Virus record (IMG/VR): IMGVR_UViG_3300036851_000125
Location: 1-41,081 of that record
Direction: 5' to 3' (one strand)
From: a virus
Length of the DNA stretch: 41,081 nucleotides
Numbering within the stretch: position 1 is the first letter of the stretch; the number at the start of each line of letters is the position of its first letter. Below are positions 21,844 to 30,942 of the stretch, one piece after another. A program made the translations under genes and the position numbers. Under the pieces are notes generated by a model that did not search any database, was not told where the DNA came from, and saw only the letters and a list, made by a program, of their open reading frames with translations.

Positions 21844-23372
21844 TACGCAGCCTCGACCTCGCCCTGAGCGAACAACGTCGCGCCGACGATATCGCGGCTC
21901 ACGGGGTCGCTAATCGACATCTCGTACACGCGATCACGCGCATGTCCTAAGCGCCGCCAAAGAGCGCGGTTCTTGTAGCGCCCCGCCTTCCCGATGGTCG
22001 TCCAATGCTCATTGCCGAAGGTGCTGCCGCCGTCATCCGACCATCGAAGCATCGCCTGCGGATTCTCGCCCTGCCCTGTTTGAAGTCCGACGCCGGGCGC
22101 GAAGTCGATTTGTAGCGACGCGTGAAACAACCGCTTGCGGTTCTCTCGACTCCACAAGTGCGGAGCTCGGCGCACGGCAACAAGCGGCTGAGTCGTCAGC
22201 GCGCCATTCGAATCAAGCGCGCTATCCTCATACACCTGGCGGCTCAGCAGATTGATGTAGCCGCTTTGATAGTCGCCCATGAGCCGCAGGTTTTGCAGAT
22301 TCATGAAGCAGTTGCCGCGGAAGCGGTGATACGTGCCGGTGACAGAGTCGAACGATGCCCGCTCGTGCCACAAGTTGGTCATTGCGTCGTAAGCCCAGGT
22401 CTTGTCGGCAGTCGGGAACACGAGCAAATAGAAGAGATGGCCGTCCTCTTCGTAGGACAGGCCGATCGCATCGGAAACTAGCGGATAGCTAGCAATGGCG
22501 CTGTTGATGGCCGTCGTCGAAATGATTTCGTAGCTGTATTGATTCGTGCGAACGACGACGTTCTGGCCCTGCTCATTCCGCGCGAGCCACATTAAGTTTG
22601 TGCCGACTCTAGTGAGCGAATTCACAGCCGCACAGCCGATCTGCGGCGCAACTCCGGGGATCCGAGAGAACGAGAAGTTAGCCCCTCCGGCGTTGTACCA
22701 AACCTCTGACGTGCGCTCACCGATCAGCCACAACTCACGGTTGTTCTCCATGAGCGTGATGAGGTTGTCGGAGCTCGAGTCTTTGAGCGCGAAGAACGCC
22801 CCAGCGAATGTGATCGTGTAGGGCAACGGCGCGTTCGTGTAAAACGACTGCGTTCCCGGACGGTTGAAGATCCACCAACCGTCAATGAACGCCACGCGAT
22901 CAGCCCCGAGAAAGGCCGGATCGGTGATCTGAGTTACGGTATTGGTCGCGAGCTCGACGAGATAACCATAGGGCCCATCCACGATCACCGCGTAGCCGCC
23001 CAGCCCGTTATCGCGGATGGATACCGGCCCATGATTCGTCAGTAGCCCTGAATAGATCAGCGAAGCCGAAAACTGTGCGATGCTCGTCTGCGTGGCGGGA
23101 ACGGTCGTCGTGATTCGGTAAACGTCTTCGCTGCACACCACGATGGCGTCAGTTCCGCCTGGTAGCACCCACAAGCCACGGACTTCGGTTGCCGCCGTAA
23201 GCTCGATCAGAGCGCGCTGCCCTGGACAGCCGAGCAACGCAGTCGGGGTTTTGCTCTTGTCGTCCTGGGATATCTCGACGTAGTAGTTGATGCTGCGCTG
23301 CGCATCCTGATAGATATCGGGCGCTTGGTAGGCGGCACCGACGAACCCGAAATCGCCGCCACGGTATGCCAT
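21843..23372 (-). CDS. Tail hub / DNA-stabilisation protein (P22 gp10-like)
   Basis: A 509-residue protein with the start typical of the gp10 family (AYQAPDIYQDAQRSINYYVE, then TALLGCPGQRAL). It has repeated four-stranded sheets expected of a beta-propeller, for example RIPGVAPQIGCAAVNSLTRV, then a YEEDGHLFYLLVFP blade. In P22, gp10 closes the portal channel beneath gp4 and holds the spikes. The next gene upstream is gp4-like, as in P22. Length is close to the P22 protein. Confidence 0.85.
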   Translation of the reverse strand: MAYRGGDFGFVGAAYQAPDIYQDAQRSINYYVEISQDDKSKTPTALLGCPGQRALIELTAATEVRGLWVLPGGTDAIVVCSEDVYRITTTVPATQTSIAQFSASLIYSGLLTNHGPVSIRDNGLGGYAVIVDGPYGYLVELATNTVTQITDPAFLGADRVAFIDGWWIFNRPGTQSFYTNAPLPYTITFAGAFFALKDSSSDNLITLMENNRELWLIGERTSEVWYNAGGANFSFSRIPGVAPQIGCAAVNSLTRVGTNLMWLARNEQGQNVVVRTNQYSYEIISTTAINSAIASYPLVSDAIGLSYEEDGHLFYLLVFPTADKTWAYDAMTNLWHERASFDSVTGTYHRFRGNCFMNLQNLRLMGDYQSGYINLLSRQVYEDSALDSNGALTTQPLVAVRRAPHLWSRENRKRLFHASLQIDFAPGVGLQTGQGENPQAMLRWSDDGGSTFGNEHWTTIGKAGRYKNRALWRRLGHARDRVYEMSISDPVSRDIVGATLFAQGEVEAA

Positions 23373-23376
23373 GGCA

Positions 23377-24321
23377 CTATCTGAAACCGCCGTAGAGATA
23401 CCACCCGGCGTCGGTCATCTGCGCTTGGATGAGCAGATTTGAGTCGTAGTTGCTCACCGGCGTCGGCACAGCGTTGAGCGCTTTTACGTTGTCGTACGCT
23501 TCTTTGTAGAGTCGCTCCTGTTGCTGCGTCCAAATCGCTCCGTACTCAGGCGCCAAGTCGCGTCCTAGCGCGCGCTTGAGCGCTCGGACGTACCCCTGCG
23601 GCAGCGCAACCTCGGTGGTCAAATCCGCGAACACCGTCAACACGTAGTCGGAAAATAGAAATAGCTGAGCCGAGTCCGAAGGGTTCTGATAGAAAAATAA
23701 CGTGCCGAGCGGCATCGTCGGGTTGTACCAAAGCAGAATCGGCCATGGCGCTTGAATCGCTTTGAAGCCGATGTTGACGTACCGCGACTGATCGACGATC
23801 TCAATCGGGTAATCGAGGCCGGAGCCTTGCGTGTAGATACGCGTGAACGCATTCGTGATGCGCAACGGTCGCGGCATCTTGAAATCACCGGGGATCGTGT
23901 AGCCGATTTGCTGCGGCGGCACGCTCACTGTGGCATTCGCCGACATCGTGACCGTGTTGGCGATGGCGTTGAAGCTCACGATCGTCGTGCCTTCGGGAAT
24001 GCCAGCTCCCGTCAGATCGCCGTTCGCAATCATGTCGGCGGGCACCGTGGCTGCGGTGATCGTCGGCGATCCGTTCGTCAGCGTTCCAGCGAATGTCCCG
24101 GCGTCGTAGTTGCCGATCGTGTACTGATACTGACCGGGGACATACGTGAATGTCTGCTCATTGGACGCATAGACGCTGATCTTGTCGGTAGACCACGAGT
24201 CCAGTAGATCGTTGAGCGTCTCAAGCGCATCGTCCGCATCCGCAGAGTCAAGCGACTCGCCTGGGGAGTATTGATTGATGAATCTCAGGCTGCCAATAAT
24301 TAGGTCCTGCGCGGTCGTCAT
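23377..24321 (-). CDS. Head-to-tail adaptor (P22 gp4-like) with an inserted beta domain
   Basis: A 314-residue protein. The helical N-terminus (ALETLNDLLDSWSTDKISVY) and the C-terminal part (LPQGYVRALKRALGRDLAPE, then an EAYDNVKALN helix) fit the gp4 adaptor family that binds the portal and stabilises packaged DNA. It is about twice the length of P22 gp4. The extra length includes residues 75-140, a small beta domain (GTLTNGSPTITAATVP, GAGIPEGTTIVSF) also known as a module in phage tail and head proteins. It directly precedes the gp10-like gene. Confidence 0.75.
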   Translation of the reverse strand: MTTAQDLIIGSLRFINQYSPGESLDSADADDALETLNDLLDSWSTDKISVYASNEQTFTYVPGQYQYTIGNYDAGTFAGTLTNGSPTITAATVPADMIANGDLTGAGIPEGTTIVSFNAIANTVTMSANATVSVPPQQIGYTIPGDFKMPRPLRITNAFTRIYTQGSGLDYPIEIVDQSRYVNIGFKAIQAPWPILLWYNPTMPLGTLFFYQNPSDSAQLFLFSDYVLTVFADLTTEVALPQGYVRALKRALGRDLAPEYGAIWTQQQERLYKEAYDNVKALNAVPTPVSNYDSNLLIQAQMTDAGWYLYGGFR

Positions 24322-24332
24322 TGCGGCTCGCT

Positions 24333-24887
24333 TTAACTTCCTAGGCGACGCAACATCAGCCAGCTACCGCGAAATACAGCGGTGAATCCCGGATCAGACA
24401 CCGCCTGCGCCCACGCGAAAGCGATCGTCACGGTGTCATCCAATGTGACGAAACCGCGGAAATGAATGCCAGTGATATTGGCGTTAGTGAGCGTATAGGC
24501 GAGCCCCGCGGGAACGATCGCGGGTACATGAACCTGAGTGATGTTCAGCGTCGTCGCCTGTTGACCGGCGAGCCCCAGCACGTAAGAACTCGATACCGGC
24601 GTGTCGCTGACGCTGAAGCCGGCACTTAAGCCCGGCGTGTTGTTGGCAGCGTTGGCCGCTACGAAGGCTTCGATTTCATAGGTGCCCGCAACCACATTCG
24701 CGATAGTCAGCTCAGGATCATCTGCAAGCGCTGTGATGCTGACGCGGCTCGTGATGACTGTTTTGTATGCGGCCAGAATCCGATTGGGCGCCGGAATCTG
24801 GCTTGAGGGGATCTGTCCATTCGCATCGAGCGGGCCTGCGCCACCGCCCGCTACGCCGATCACAGAGCCGCCCAGAGACTTGATCAC
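24333..24887 (-). CDS. Virion-associated hypothetical protein (184 aa)
   Basis: GTG 24887 overlaps the previous TGA, so the long in-frame extension upstream is not used. After IKSLGGSVIGVAGGGAGPLD comes a linker (NGQIPSSQIPAPN) and a beta-sandwich-like body (VVAGTYEIEAFVAANA, HFRGFVTLDDTVTIAFAWAQ). It may decorate the head or join head and tail; position among structural genes is the only guide. Confidence 0.6.
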   Translation of the reverse strand: MIKSLGGSVIGVAGGGAGPLDANGQIPSSQIPAPNRILAAYKTVITSRVSITALADDPELTIANVVAGTYEIEAFVAANAANNTPGLSAGFSVSDTPVSSSYVLGLAGQQATTLNITQVHVPAIVPAGLAYTLTNANITGIHFRGFVTLDDTVTIAFAWAQAVSDPGFTAVFRGSWLMLRRLGS

Positions 24888-25252
24888 AGGCCGCCGCCGC
24901 GGGTGAAGATCACATTGCCGGTCGCCGCAGCGGTACCGAGAATGACGGAGGCGCCGCTCACTTCGGGGTGCACGGTCACTACGACAACCGCTCCAGGGCC
25001 AACCGGGTAGCCGTCCGCGACGGTTGCAGGAACGACATTGCCGAAAACGCCGAAGTTCACGTAAGCCCACGAGCTTGACAGGTTCGCTATCTGGAACTGG
25101 ACGAAGTTGTTGCTCTCCGTGCCAGCGAACCGATCGCTCGGGCTTGCTGCATCTGTTGCGGCGACAGTCGTGCTCGGCTCCAGCGTTCCTGCAACGTTCG
25201 GATTCTGCGTGCTCGGCGTGTAGAGCGGAAAGAACGCACGTGTGTCGTGCAT
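24884..25252 (-). CDS. Virion-associated hypothetical protein (122 aa)
   Basis: A beta-rich protein: NNFVQFQIANLSSSWAYVNF, then GPGAVVVVTVHPEVSGASVI. Such short sandwich proteins beside coat genes are often decoration or joining proteins. It lies two bases from the upstream gene and overlaps the next one, so they are co-translated. Confidence 0.6.
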   Translation of the reverse strand: MHDTRAFFPLYTPSTQNPNVAGTLEPSTTVAATDAASPSDRFAGTESNNFVQFQIANLSSSWAYVNFGVFGNVVPATVADGYPVGPGAVVVVTVHPEVSGASVILGTAAATGNVIFTRGGGL

Positions 25253-25254
25253 GG

Positions 25255-25590
25255 CTACACGATCGCAGTCGGCTGCGGTGCCTGATTCTGCGGGCGCGCT
25301 ATGACGACGAGATATGGCTCTGCGGTCAGCGAGGGGGTGGCAGCAGTGAAATTGCCGAAAGTGATTGCCAGTATGTTGGCGGCCGAAACGCGCATATTGA
25401 CAATGCCGATGCCCCCTTGAAACGTCGGCTTGTTGACTGCCATGACGACGTCTCCAGGAAGCACGCCAGGAGCAGCATATGTCCGCTCTTCCGCAGTGTT
25501 GGCCAAAAGCGGAGCGCCAGCGGGAATTGCCACCTGCAGCACCATGGTGAGCTGAATGTTTCCGCGTGCAATGTCTGATGGGCCGGGCAT
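25255..25590 (-). CDS. Virion-associated hypothetical protein (111 aa)
   Basis: ATG 25590 has AGGAG eight bases upstream, just after a strong hairpin. The sequence is beta-rich (IQLTMVLQVAIPAGAPLLAN, PGVLPGDVVMAVNKPTFQGG). It was probably acquired or duplicated within a small cluster of three beta proteins between coat and adaptor. I do not recognise a family. Confidence 0.6.
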   Translation of the reverse strand: MPGPSDIARGNIQLTMVLQVAIPAGAPLLANTAEERTYAAPGVLPGDVVMAVNKPTFQGGIGIVNMRVSAANILAITFGNFTAATPSLTAEPYLVVIARPQNQAPQPTAIV

Positions 25591-25603
25591 GTGTGAGTCT
25601 CCT

Positions 25604-25632
25604 AAAATGCCCCGGTTGTAAGCCGGGGCATT
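25604..25632 (-). terminator. Intrinsic terminator/attenuator after the decoration gene
   Basis: A perfect 10-bp stem (AATGCCCCGG / CCGGGGCATT) with a 7-base loop is followed on the minus strand by only four T. It lies between the coat-region genes and the lower-demand genes downstream. The short U-tract suggests partial termination, which would give coat and its neighbour more transcript than distal genes. On the plus strand it would also stop antisense transcription poorly. Confidence 0.7.
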
Positions 25633-25635
25633 GGA

Positions 25636-26106
25636 CTAGGCAGAGAGGTCGTAGCCGTAGAAATAAACATCCACGGTCACGCTGGGCACGGCCACAGTGT
25701 TGTTCACATAGACCGTCTGGCTTGTGACGATGACTGACAGCGCAGCCACAAGCACCGTCTGCGGGACAACCGTCGTTGGGCCCGTGACACCCGCCAAGAC
25801 GCCAACCGCACGGAAGTTCTGACCCGTCACCCCTGGACCGGCATTGATCGTGATGTTGGCCGCCGCCGCCGATCCGCCCACGGCATTGCCGACCAAGATG
25901 GACGACACGACGTAACTGGTCGCGTTGATGACGGTCATCGCGGCCACATCGCCCGTGCCTGCAAGACTGACGCCCTTGGCTACGGCGAGCAGTCGTAGAG
26001 CATTGGAGCCCTGAACGACAGGATTTCTGTTCGTGCTGACCGGCGTCTGAACTTCGACGGTCTGCGGCGTCTGCGTGACCGCCGGACCTGGATTCACTGA
26101 AGGCAT
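25636..26106 (-). CDS. Probable head decoration/fibre protein (156 aa)
   Basis: ATG 26106 with AAAGGAGA upstream; the longer frame is discarded. A Pro/Thr/Gln-rich N-terminus leads to a beta-rich body (AVAKGVSLAGTGDVAAMTVI, NITINAGPGVTGQNFRAVGV). It lies right after the major coat gene and before a strong hairpin, which implies high expression. Decoration is the best guess, without a homology argument. Confidence 0.55.
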   Translation of the reverse strand: MPSVNPGPAVTQTPQTVEVQTPVSTNRNPVVQGSNALRLLAVAKGVSLAGTGDVAAMTVINATSYVVSSILVGNAVGGSAAAANITINAGPGVTGQNFRAVGVLAGVTGPTTVVPQTVLVAALSVIVTSQTVYVNNTVAVPSVTVDVYFYGYDLSA

Positions 26107-26125
26107 GTTCTTTCTCCTTTTCCCT

Positions 26126-27481
26126 TTAGCCGGCCACTCGGGTGGCCATCTGGCGATACAACCCCGCGTACCCGTACAACACGTCACACCGCGTCGGCAT
26201 GGCGTCGTTGTTCACGGTGTACTGAGTCACCATGCGCATCGACATGCCGATCTCGGAGTCGTTTGCACGCGCAGCCTCTTCCACGCCTCGCGGCAGCGGA
26301 AGGTCCGCGAACGCGAGCGCGAAAGCCGTCTTGTGCATCACGATGCCCTGCGGGCTCACCTTGCTCGCGTTGCCGGTGCCGCCGTTGACGGTCAGCGCCG
26401 AAGTCGCCGTGAAGGCCGAGGTCGTGACCGCGTTCTGGAATTGACCACCCGTGATCACGCACTCGCCGATCAGAATCGACAACGCACCGGCCGCACTCGA
26501 CGTGTAGACGCCGGTCGTCTGATTGAACGAACCGCTCGTCAGCGTCGCGGGGGCGAACGAGAGCCCCGGCGTCGCGGCCCCCGCAGGATTCTGCGTATAC
26601 CCGCCAGGCGGCAGCACGACGAACTGCTTCAGGCTGTTGCCGTACTGCGTGCGGCTCTGCGGATTGGCCGGAAATACGCCGGCAATCTGGATGATGTCGC
26701 CGACCTTGACGACGCCAGTCGAAGCCGTCCAGCCATTCGTTTGAATGAGCCCGGACTGCGCCCAGCCGGTCGTGAGGAACGCACCGCCAGTATTCGCGGT
26801 GAGCAGCGGAGTGCCGCCCTGCGCACCCGTGGTGAAGCTCACGACGTTCTGATCGCGATACCAGTCGAGACCGGCAAAGTTCTTCGCGATGAAGCCGTTC
26901 TTCACGTAGGCGCCGATCTGCGCTTGCGGGTTGAACAGCCCCTTCACGCCATCGACGGCCGATGCCGCAGAGAATGGGTCGAGAATGCAGCATCGTTCAC
27001 CGTCCGCGGGACAGGCTTCGGAGTCGAGCAGTGCATTCGCGGTGGCGAACGTGAGATAGGCGCTCGGACTCACGCCCGGAGTACCGACACTCATCGCCGT
27101 GTTCTGATACGCGAAGTAGAGACCGTCCGAATCGATTCGGTTCGCGACCGTCGCCATCATCGGCTTCAGCACACGCGTCCGGAACAAGTCCATCGACAGC
27201 AGCAAGTCGGCCGTCGTGAACTGCACGTCAACGTGGAACTGATAGTTGAGCGTGACCGGAACGTAGGTCTCGTTCGTGTCCTCGACGTTCAGCGCCGGGC
27301 CGAACGTGCCCAAGTACCGCGGCGGACGCCGCACGTTGCAGGTCGCGCCAATCTTGGCGCCCTTGATCGCGAACTCGTCCGAATACTGCCGATCGACCTT
27401 ATCGGCAAAGATCAGCGTGTTCTCGAGCACCACCAAACCTTCGTTGGTGATGTACGAGATCGTCAGCAAATTGTTTGACAC
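26126..27481 (-). CDS. Major coat protein (P22 gp5-like)
   Basis: A 451-residue protein, close to the length of P22 coat (430). The N-arm region (TISYITNEGLVVLENTLIFA), the KGAKIGATCNVRRPPRYLG segment and the C-terminal RVLYGYAGLYRQMATRVAG-like end fit the P22 coat family (HK97 fold with an inserted domain). The middle (about 200-350) is the variable insertion region. The start is GTG 27481 with AGGAG upstream. An even longer open frame on the other strand (26075-27478) is a shadow. It follows the scaffold gene, as in P22. Confidence 0.85.
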   Translation of the reverse strand: MSNNLLTISYITNEGLVVLENTLIFADKVDRQYSDEFAIKGAKIGATCNVRRPPRYLGTFGPALNVEDTNETYVPVTLNYQFHVDVQFTTADLLLSMDLFRTRVLKPMMATVANRIDSDGLYFAYQNTAMSVGTPGVSPSAYLTFATANALLDSEACPADGERCCILDPFSAASAVDGVKGLFNPQAQIGAYVKNGFIAKNFAGLDWYRDQNVVSFTTGAQGGTPLLTANTGGAFLTTGWAQSGLIQTNGWTASTGVVKVGDIIQIAGVFPANPQSRTQYGNSLKQFVVLPPGGYTQNPAGAATPGLSFAPATLTSGSFNQTTGVYTSSAAGALSILIGECVITGGQFQNAVTTSAFTATSALTVNGGTGNASKVSPQGIVMHKTAFALAFADLPLPRGVEEAARANDSEIGMSMRMVTQYTVNNDAMPTRCDVLYGYAGLYRQMATRVAG

Positions 27482-27514
27482 CGAAGTGGCTCCTGAAAGA
27501 GGTTGTCATGTCCA

Positions 27515-28486
27515 TCACGCCCTCTTCCCGGATGCGCGTTCGGCTTGCCGATGCGCACGCAGCTCTTGGAACGTCATCTTCGACGGATCTTTGGTGACCG
27601 TGCTGGACGACGAACTGTCGATCGGGGTGATGGGCGATGGGGCTCGAGAGACCGTCGCAGGAGCCGGAGTCTTTTCCGGTTTCTTCTCCAGCTTGGTCTC
27701 CAACTTGCCGAGCTCCGCAACGGAGCGCATCGGCGACAGCTTCGACAGCCGTTCGAGTTCTTCAGGATGCTTGGCGAAGTGGTAGCCCAACAGCGGCCCG
27801 AGCTCCGATTCCCGGATGTACTGCGCCATGACTGGCGGTACGATCTGATCGGATGCCGACACAACATCCTCGTAGTCCGGGATTTCCTTCATCGCTTTCG
27901 CGATGCGCTCGGAAAACTCGGAATTGAGTCGCTGTGCCGCTTGCTCTTGCTGCTTCTTGGCGTCCGCCTCGTCCCGAGCCTTCAGCTTTTCTTCCAGCTT
28001 CCAGTCGGTTAAAGCATCCGCGTACTCTGCAACTGTCTTGAAGTCCTCCGGTTTCGGAGCGCCATCGCTCTTTGCCGGCGCGGGCCCTGACTTCGTACCC
28101 TTGAGCGCTTGAATTTCGCGCTCCAGAGCATCTGCCCGCTGCTTCTCTCTCGCTGCCTCCGCGTCGCGCTCGCGCGCGAACTCTTCGGCCTCTTTCATCG
28201 CCCGATGCTTCCTGCCGATCTGGCGCCTCACGCGCTCCGGCAAGTCCGCATCGCCCTCTTCATCGGTCACTGCGGCTTGCGCCGCCTTCTCCTCTTTGGT
28301 CTGAACTTCGGTTTTGACTGCCTCTTCGGCCTTGACGAACTTTCCATCTTCACCGCGCGCCGGCTCAGCCTTCTGCGGCTCCGCGGTTTCTGATTCTTTG
28401 GGCTTGGCGTCGGTCGGCGGAACGAACTCCGGCACCTTTCGGTGCTCGATGAACTCCATCATGTTTTCGTTCGTGACGACCTGCAT
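27515..28486 (-). CDS. Scaffolding protein
   Basis: A 323-residue, very charged, mainly helical protein (EEFARERDAEAAREKQRADA) lying between portal and coat, the place and composition of P22 gp8. It ends in a basic helix (MTFQELRAHRQAERASGKRA), which is how P22 scaffold binds coat. Scaffold directs procapsid assembly and leaves before or during packaging. AAGGT precedes ATG 28486. Confidence 0.8.
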   Translation of the reverse strand: MQVVTNENMMEFIEHRKVPEFVPPTDAKPKESETAEPQKAEPARGEDGKFVKAEEAVKTEVQTKEEKAAQAAVTDEEGDADLPERVRRQIGRKHRAMKEAEEFARERDAEAAREKQRADALEREIQALKGTKSGPAPAKSDGAPKPEDFKTVAEYADALTDWKLEEKLKARDEADAKKQQEQAAQRLNSEFSERIAKAMKEIPDYEDVVSASDQIVPPVMAQYIRESELGPLLGYHFAKHPEELERLSKLSPMRSVAELGKLETKLEKKPEKTPAPATVSRAPSPITPIDSSSSSTVTKDPSKMTFQELRAHRQAERASGKRA

Positions 28487-28489
28487 ACC

Positions 28490-30658
28490 TTATGCGCTCG
28501 GACGACTGTCCTGTGTCCCCGCCCTGATGAGCTTGTCCGCTTCCTTCTCTTCTTCGCGCGACTCCATGTGCGAATTGAGCAACTGAGCCGCACCGTGAAT
28601 TTCCGCTACATCGCGCGCCGTAGTCGCCTTCGAATCTTCGATGGCGAGCGCTTTCTGCGTGTCGATGCCGGCGATGCGCAACTTGGTCTGATTGTCCTTG
28701 TCCGTCTTCTCGCGACGCTCTTCGACCTTGGCCGACTCGATCGTCGCCTTGTACTTGAGCTCGAGCCCCTGCTGCTGGATAACCTGATCCTTTTGCTGCA
28801 ACTGCGCCTGTAGAGCGCCGATGATGGTCTGAGCCTGCTTCGGCAGGTTCTCCATCGCTTTTTGCATCGCTTCGGGATTCGTGACCATGGCCCGGTCGGC
28901 TAACTCATCTGCTCCTGGGAAATCCATATTACGCAACACGATGTCGGCGCCGGTTTTGACAACGACTTCACCGAGCGGAGTACCCAAGAGATTCACCATC
29001 GCCTCGGTGGCTTCCTCGCGTTTCGTCGCGTATCCAGGGCCGGTGTCCATCACCACGTCGTAGCGACCGACTTGCAGATCGTTCTTGACCGTTTGAATCG
29101 CGGGATTCTCGGGGCTCGGCTGCGGCGTATTGATCGGCACGACCTGCGGCACGCCATCGTCGCCGATGATCCGTTGCATGCGCTTCGTGTCGTAGTAGTA
29201 CGGCAGTAGGTCGAGCAAGATCACGCCTGTCGCCGCGATCGATAGCGTCTGATTGTCGTAGTACTGGAAATGGACGAGATCCTGCATACCCTGGCGACGT
29301 TGCAGGTACTTGTTGCCCGATACGACGCGGGCCTGAATGTCGGGATTCTCCGGCGCCATTCCCGCCACCGCCATGAGATTGCGTTCGGCGCTCGAGCTCC
29401 ACTCCGCCATCCCCGCCTCGACGGGAGCCGGCGGCGTGCGCTGCGGAGGCGGCAGCAATGCCGTGCCAGTCGGATCAAGAGTCGGCTTGTAAATGAGCGT
29501 GCTGTAGCTCTTCTGATTCGCGTCATTCCACTCGGGATGCCCGTCGAACTGTCCCTCGGCTCCGACCCACGGAGCCTTCGGCGCGAGCGCATAGCGCTCC
29601 GTCTTCATCGTCTCGGTGTAGTTGAAGATCCGCGCCGGATCCATGATGTCGTAGATCATGCCCTTGCGCTTCACTCGGCCATTGATGGCCGAGACCTGTC
29701 CCTCGCAGCGGATGACCGGGATGTATTTGCCCGGCAGCACCTTGCGATCGACGATCGTCTTGCCGTTCAGCCGGAACCATTCGATCGCCACGCGGTTCGT
29801 CGGGCGCGTGATGTCCTTGCCGTCCTGGCCTTTGGCAATGCGATAGTTCGCCGCGATCATCACCTCGGGCGACGGCAACTCACTTTTGAGCCTCACTGAG
29901 CCGTCGTTCATTTGGCAGAGCACGTCCTTGTGCTCGCGTACTCGAAAATACTCGGCTAGACGAATCTCTTCCTTGCTCTCCCAATCGAGCGTCATGTCGC
30001 CCGGAGCATCGACATAGCGCCAGTCGACGTTTGCAGCCTTCGGATACTTGCGCTTGTACTCCGAGCGCTTCATCGTCTCGGAGATGATGCACCAATCCTG
30101 ATCGAGCCCTGCCGGATGCTTCGCCGCGGGATCCATGTAGACCGTGAAGGTGTTTGCAATTGCCTTTATCAACAACTCCTGGTCGTTTACACCGGCCTTA
30201 CGATCGCCTCTCTCATAGAGATACTCGCTCACGATCCGCCAGTAGCCCCAGCCAATGTCGATCGCAGAGCCCACACCATTGTCATAGGCAACCGAGGCAT
30301 CCGACAGCGCCTCGATGTGCCGAATCAAGCCGTTGACGACCATCGCGGTGTCAACGTCCGCCCCATCCCCGACCGGATGGCACTTGATGCGCGGCCGTTG
30401 CTGTCGCAGTGTGTTTTTGAGCCGATTGACCTGCACCGCCGTGTGATTGATCGTCAAGGCTGGACGGCCGTCGTTCTTGCGCGTGTCCCGAATGTCGTCG
30501 TCCCACTGATTGCCCCACAGGAAATCCAGCGCGGCAAGCCCATTGATGCGGTTCTCCGACTCGGCTGCAGTGGCAATCCGTAGGCGCTCGGCCGCCTCGC
30601 GCCATATCCCCTCGTCAGAGGTGGCGTCGCGGTCGAAGTCTTCGGGAACGGCGCTCAC
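28490..30658 (-). CDS. Portal protein (P22 gp1-like)
   Basis: A 722-residue protein, matching P22 gp1 (725). The N-terminal part (INGLAALDFLWGNQWDDDIR, then RPALTINHTAVQVNRLKNTL) is characteristic of the family. The C-terminal part is a long helical barrel (GALQAQLQQKDQVIQQQGLE). GTG 30658 overlaps the preceding TGA. The dodecameric portal is the DNA entry channel and connects to the gp4/gp10-like tail. Confidence 0.88.
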   Translation of the reverse strand: MSAVPEDFDRDATSDEGIWREAAERLRIATAAESENRINGLAALDFLWGNQWDDDIRDTRKNDGRPALTINHTAVQVNRLKNTLRQQRPRIKCHPVGDGADVDTAMVVNGLIRHIEALSDASVAYDNGVGSAIDIGWGYWRIVSEYLYERGDRKAGVNDQELLIKAIANTFTVYMDPAAKHPAGLDQDWCIISETMKRSEYKRKYPKAANVDWRYVDAPGDMTLDWESKEEIRLAEYFRVREHKDVLCQMNDGSVRLKSELPSPEVMIAANYRIAKGQDGKDITRPTNRVAIEWFRLNGKTIVDRKVLPGKYIPVIRCEGQVSAINGRVKRKGMIYDIMDPARIFNYTETMKTERYALAPKAPWVGAEGQFDGHPEWNDANQKSYSTLIYKPTLDPTGTALLPPPQRTPPAPVEAGMAEWSSSAERNLMAVAGMAPENPDIQARVVSGNKYLQRRQGMQDLVHFQYYDNQTLSIAATGVILLDLLPYYYDTKRMQRIIGDDGVPQVVPINTPQPSPENPAIQTVKNDLQVGRYDVVMDTGPGYATKREEATEAMVNLLGTPLGEVVVKTGADIVLRNMDFPGADELADRAMVTNPEAMQKAMENLPKQAQTIIGALQAQLQQKDQVIQQQGLELKYKATIESAKVEERREKTDKDNQTKLRIAGIDTQKALAIEDSKATTARDVAEIHGAAQLLNSHMESREEEKEADKLIRAGTQDSRPSA

Positions 30659-30942
30659 AGCTTCGCTCGAAACCTCTGCGCCAAGCCCTGAAGCGTCAGC
30701 TTCACCTGCCGCTGAATCTCATCGACCTTCGACTGGCTCGCGAGCTGGCTGATATGAATCGACGCGGCCTCATCGAGCTCGCGCGAGGCGTCCTCGGCGA
30801 GCCGGCGCCAGTCCTCCAGCTCTTTGGCCGCTTGGATCATCGCCGCACGAATCTCTTTACTCGTCGGCTTCGGTGCGTCTTGCTCGAGATCGCGTAGATG
30901 CGTCGCGGTGTCGGTCCGAGACTCGGGCGCTTCGAAGGTCAT
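30655..30942 (-). CDS. Small helical protein between terminase and portal (95 aa)
   Basis: All-helical and charged (EIRAAMIQAAKELEDWRRLA, then IQRQVKLTLQGLAQRFRAKL). ATGA overlap at the start and GTGA overlap at the end tie it tightly to both large neighbours. Small genes at this place occur in other P22-like phages; their role is unclear. The function is unknown. Confidence 0.6.
   Translation of the reverse strand: MTFEAPESRTDTATHLRDLEQDAPKPTSKEIRAAMIQAAKELEDWRRLAEDASRELDEAASIHISQLASQSKVDEIQRQVKLTLQGLAQRFRAKL

Noticed and set aside
26075-27478. A 467-codon open frame on the plus strand opposite the coat gene
   Set aside because: It mirrors the coat gene codon for codon, is Arg-rich and has no family resemblance; it is a by-product of the GC-rich third positions of the coat gene.
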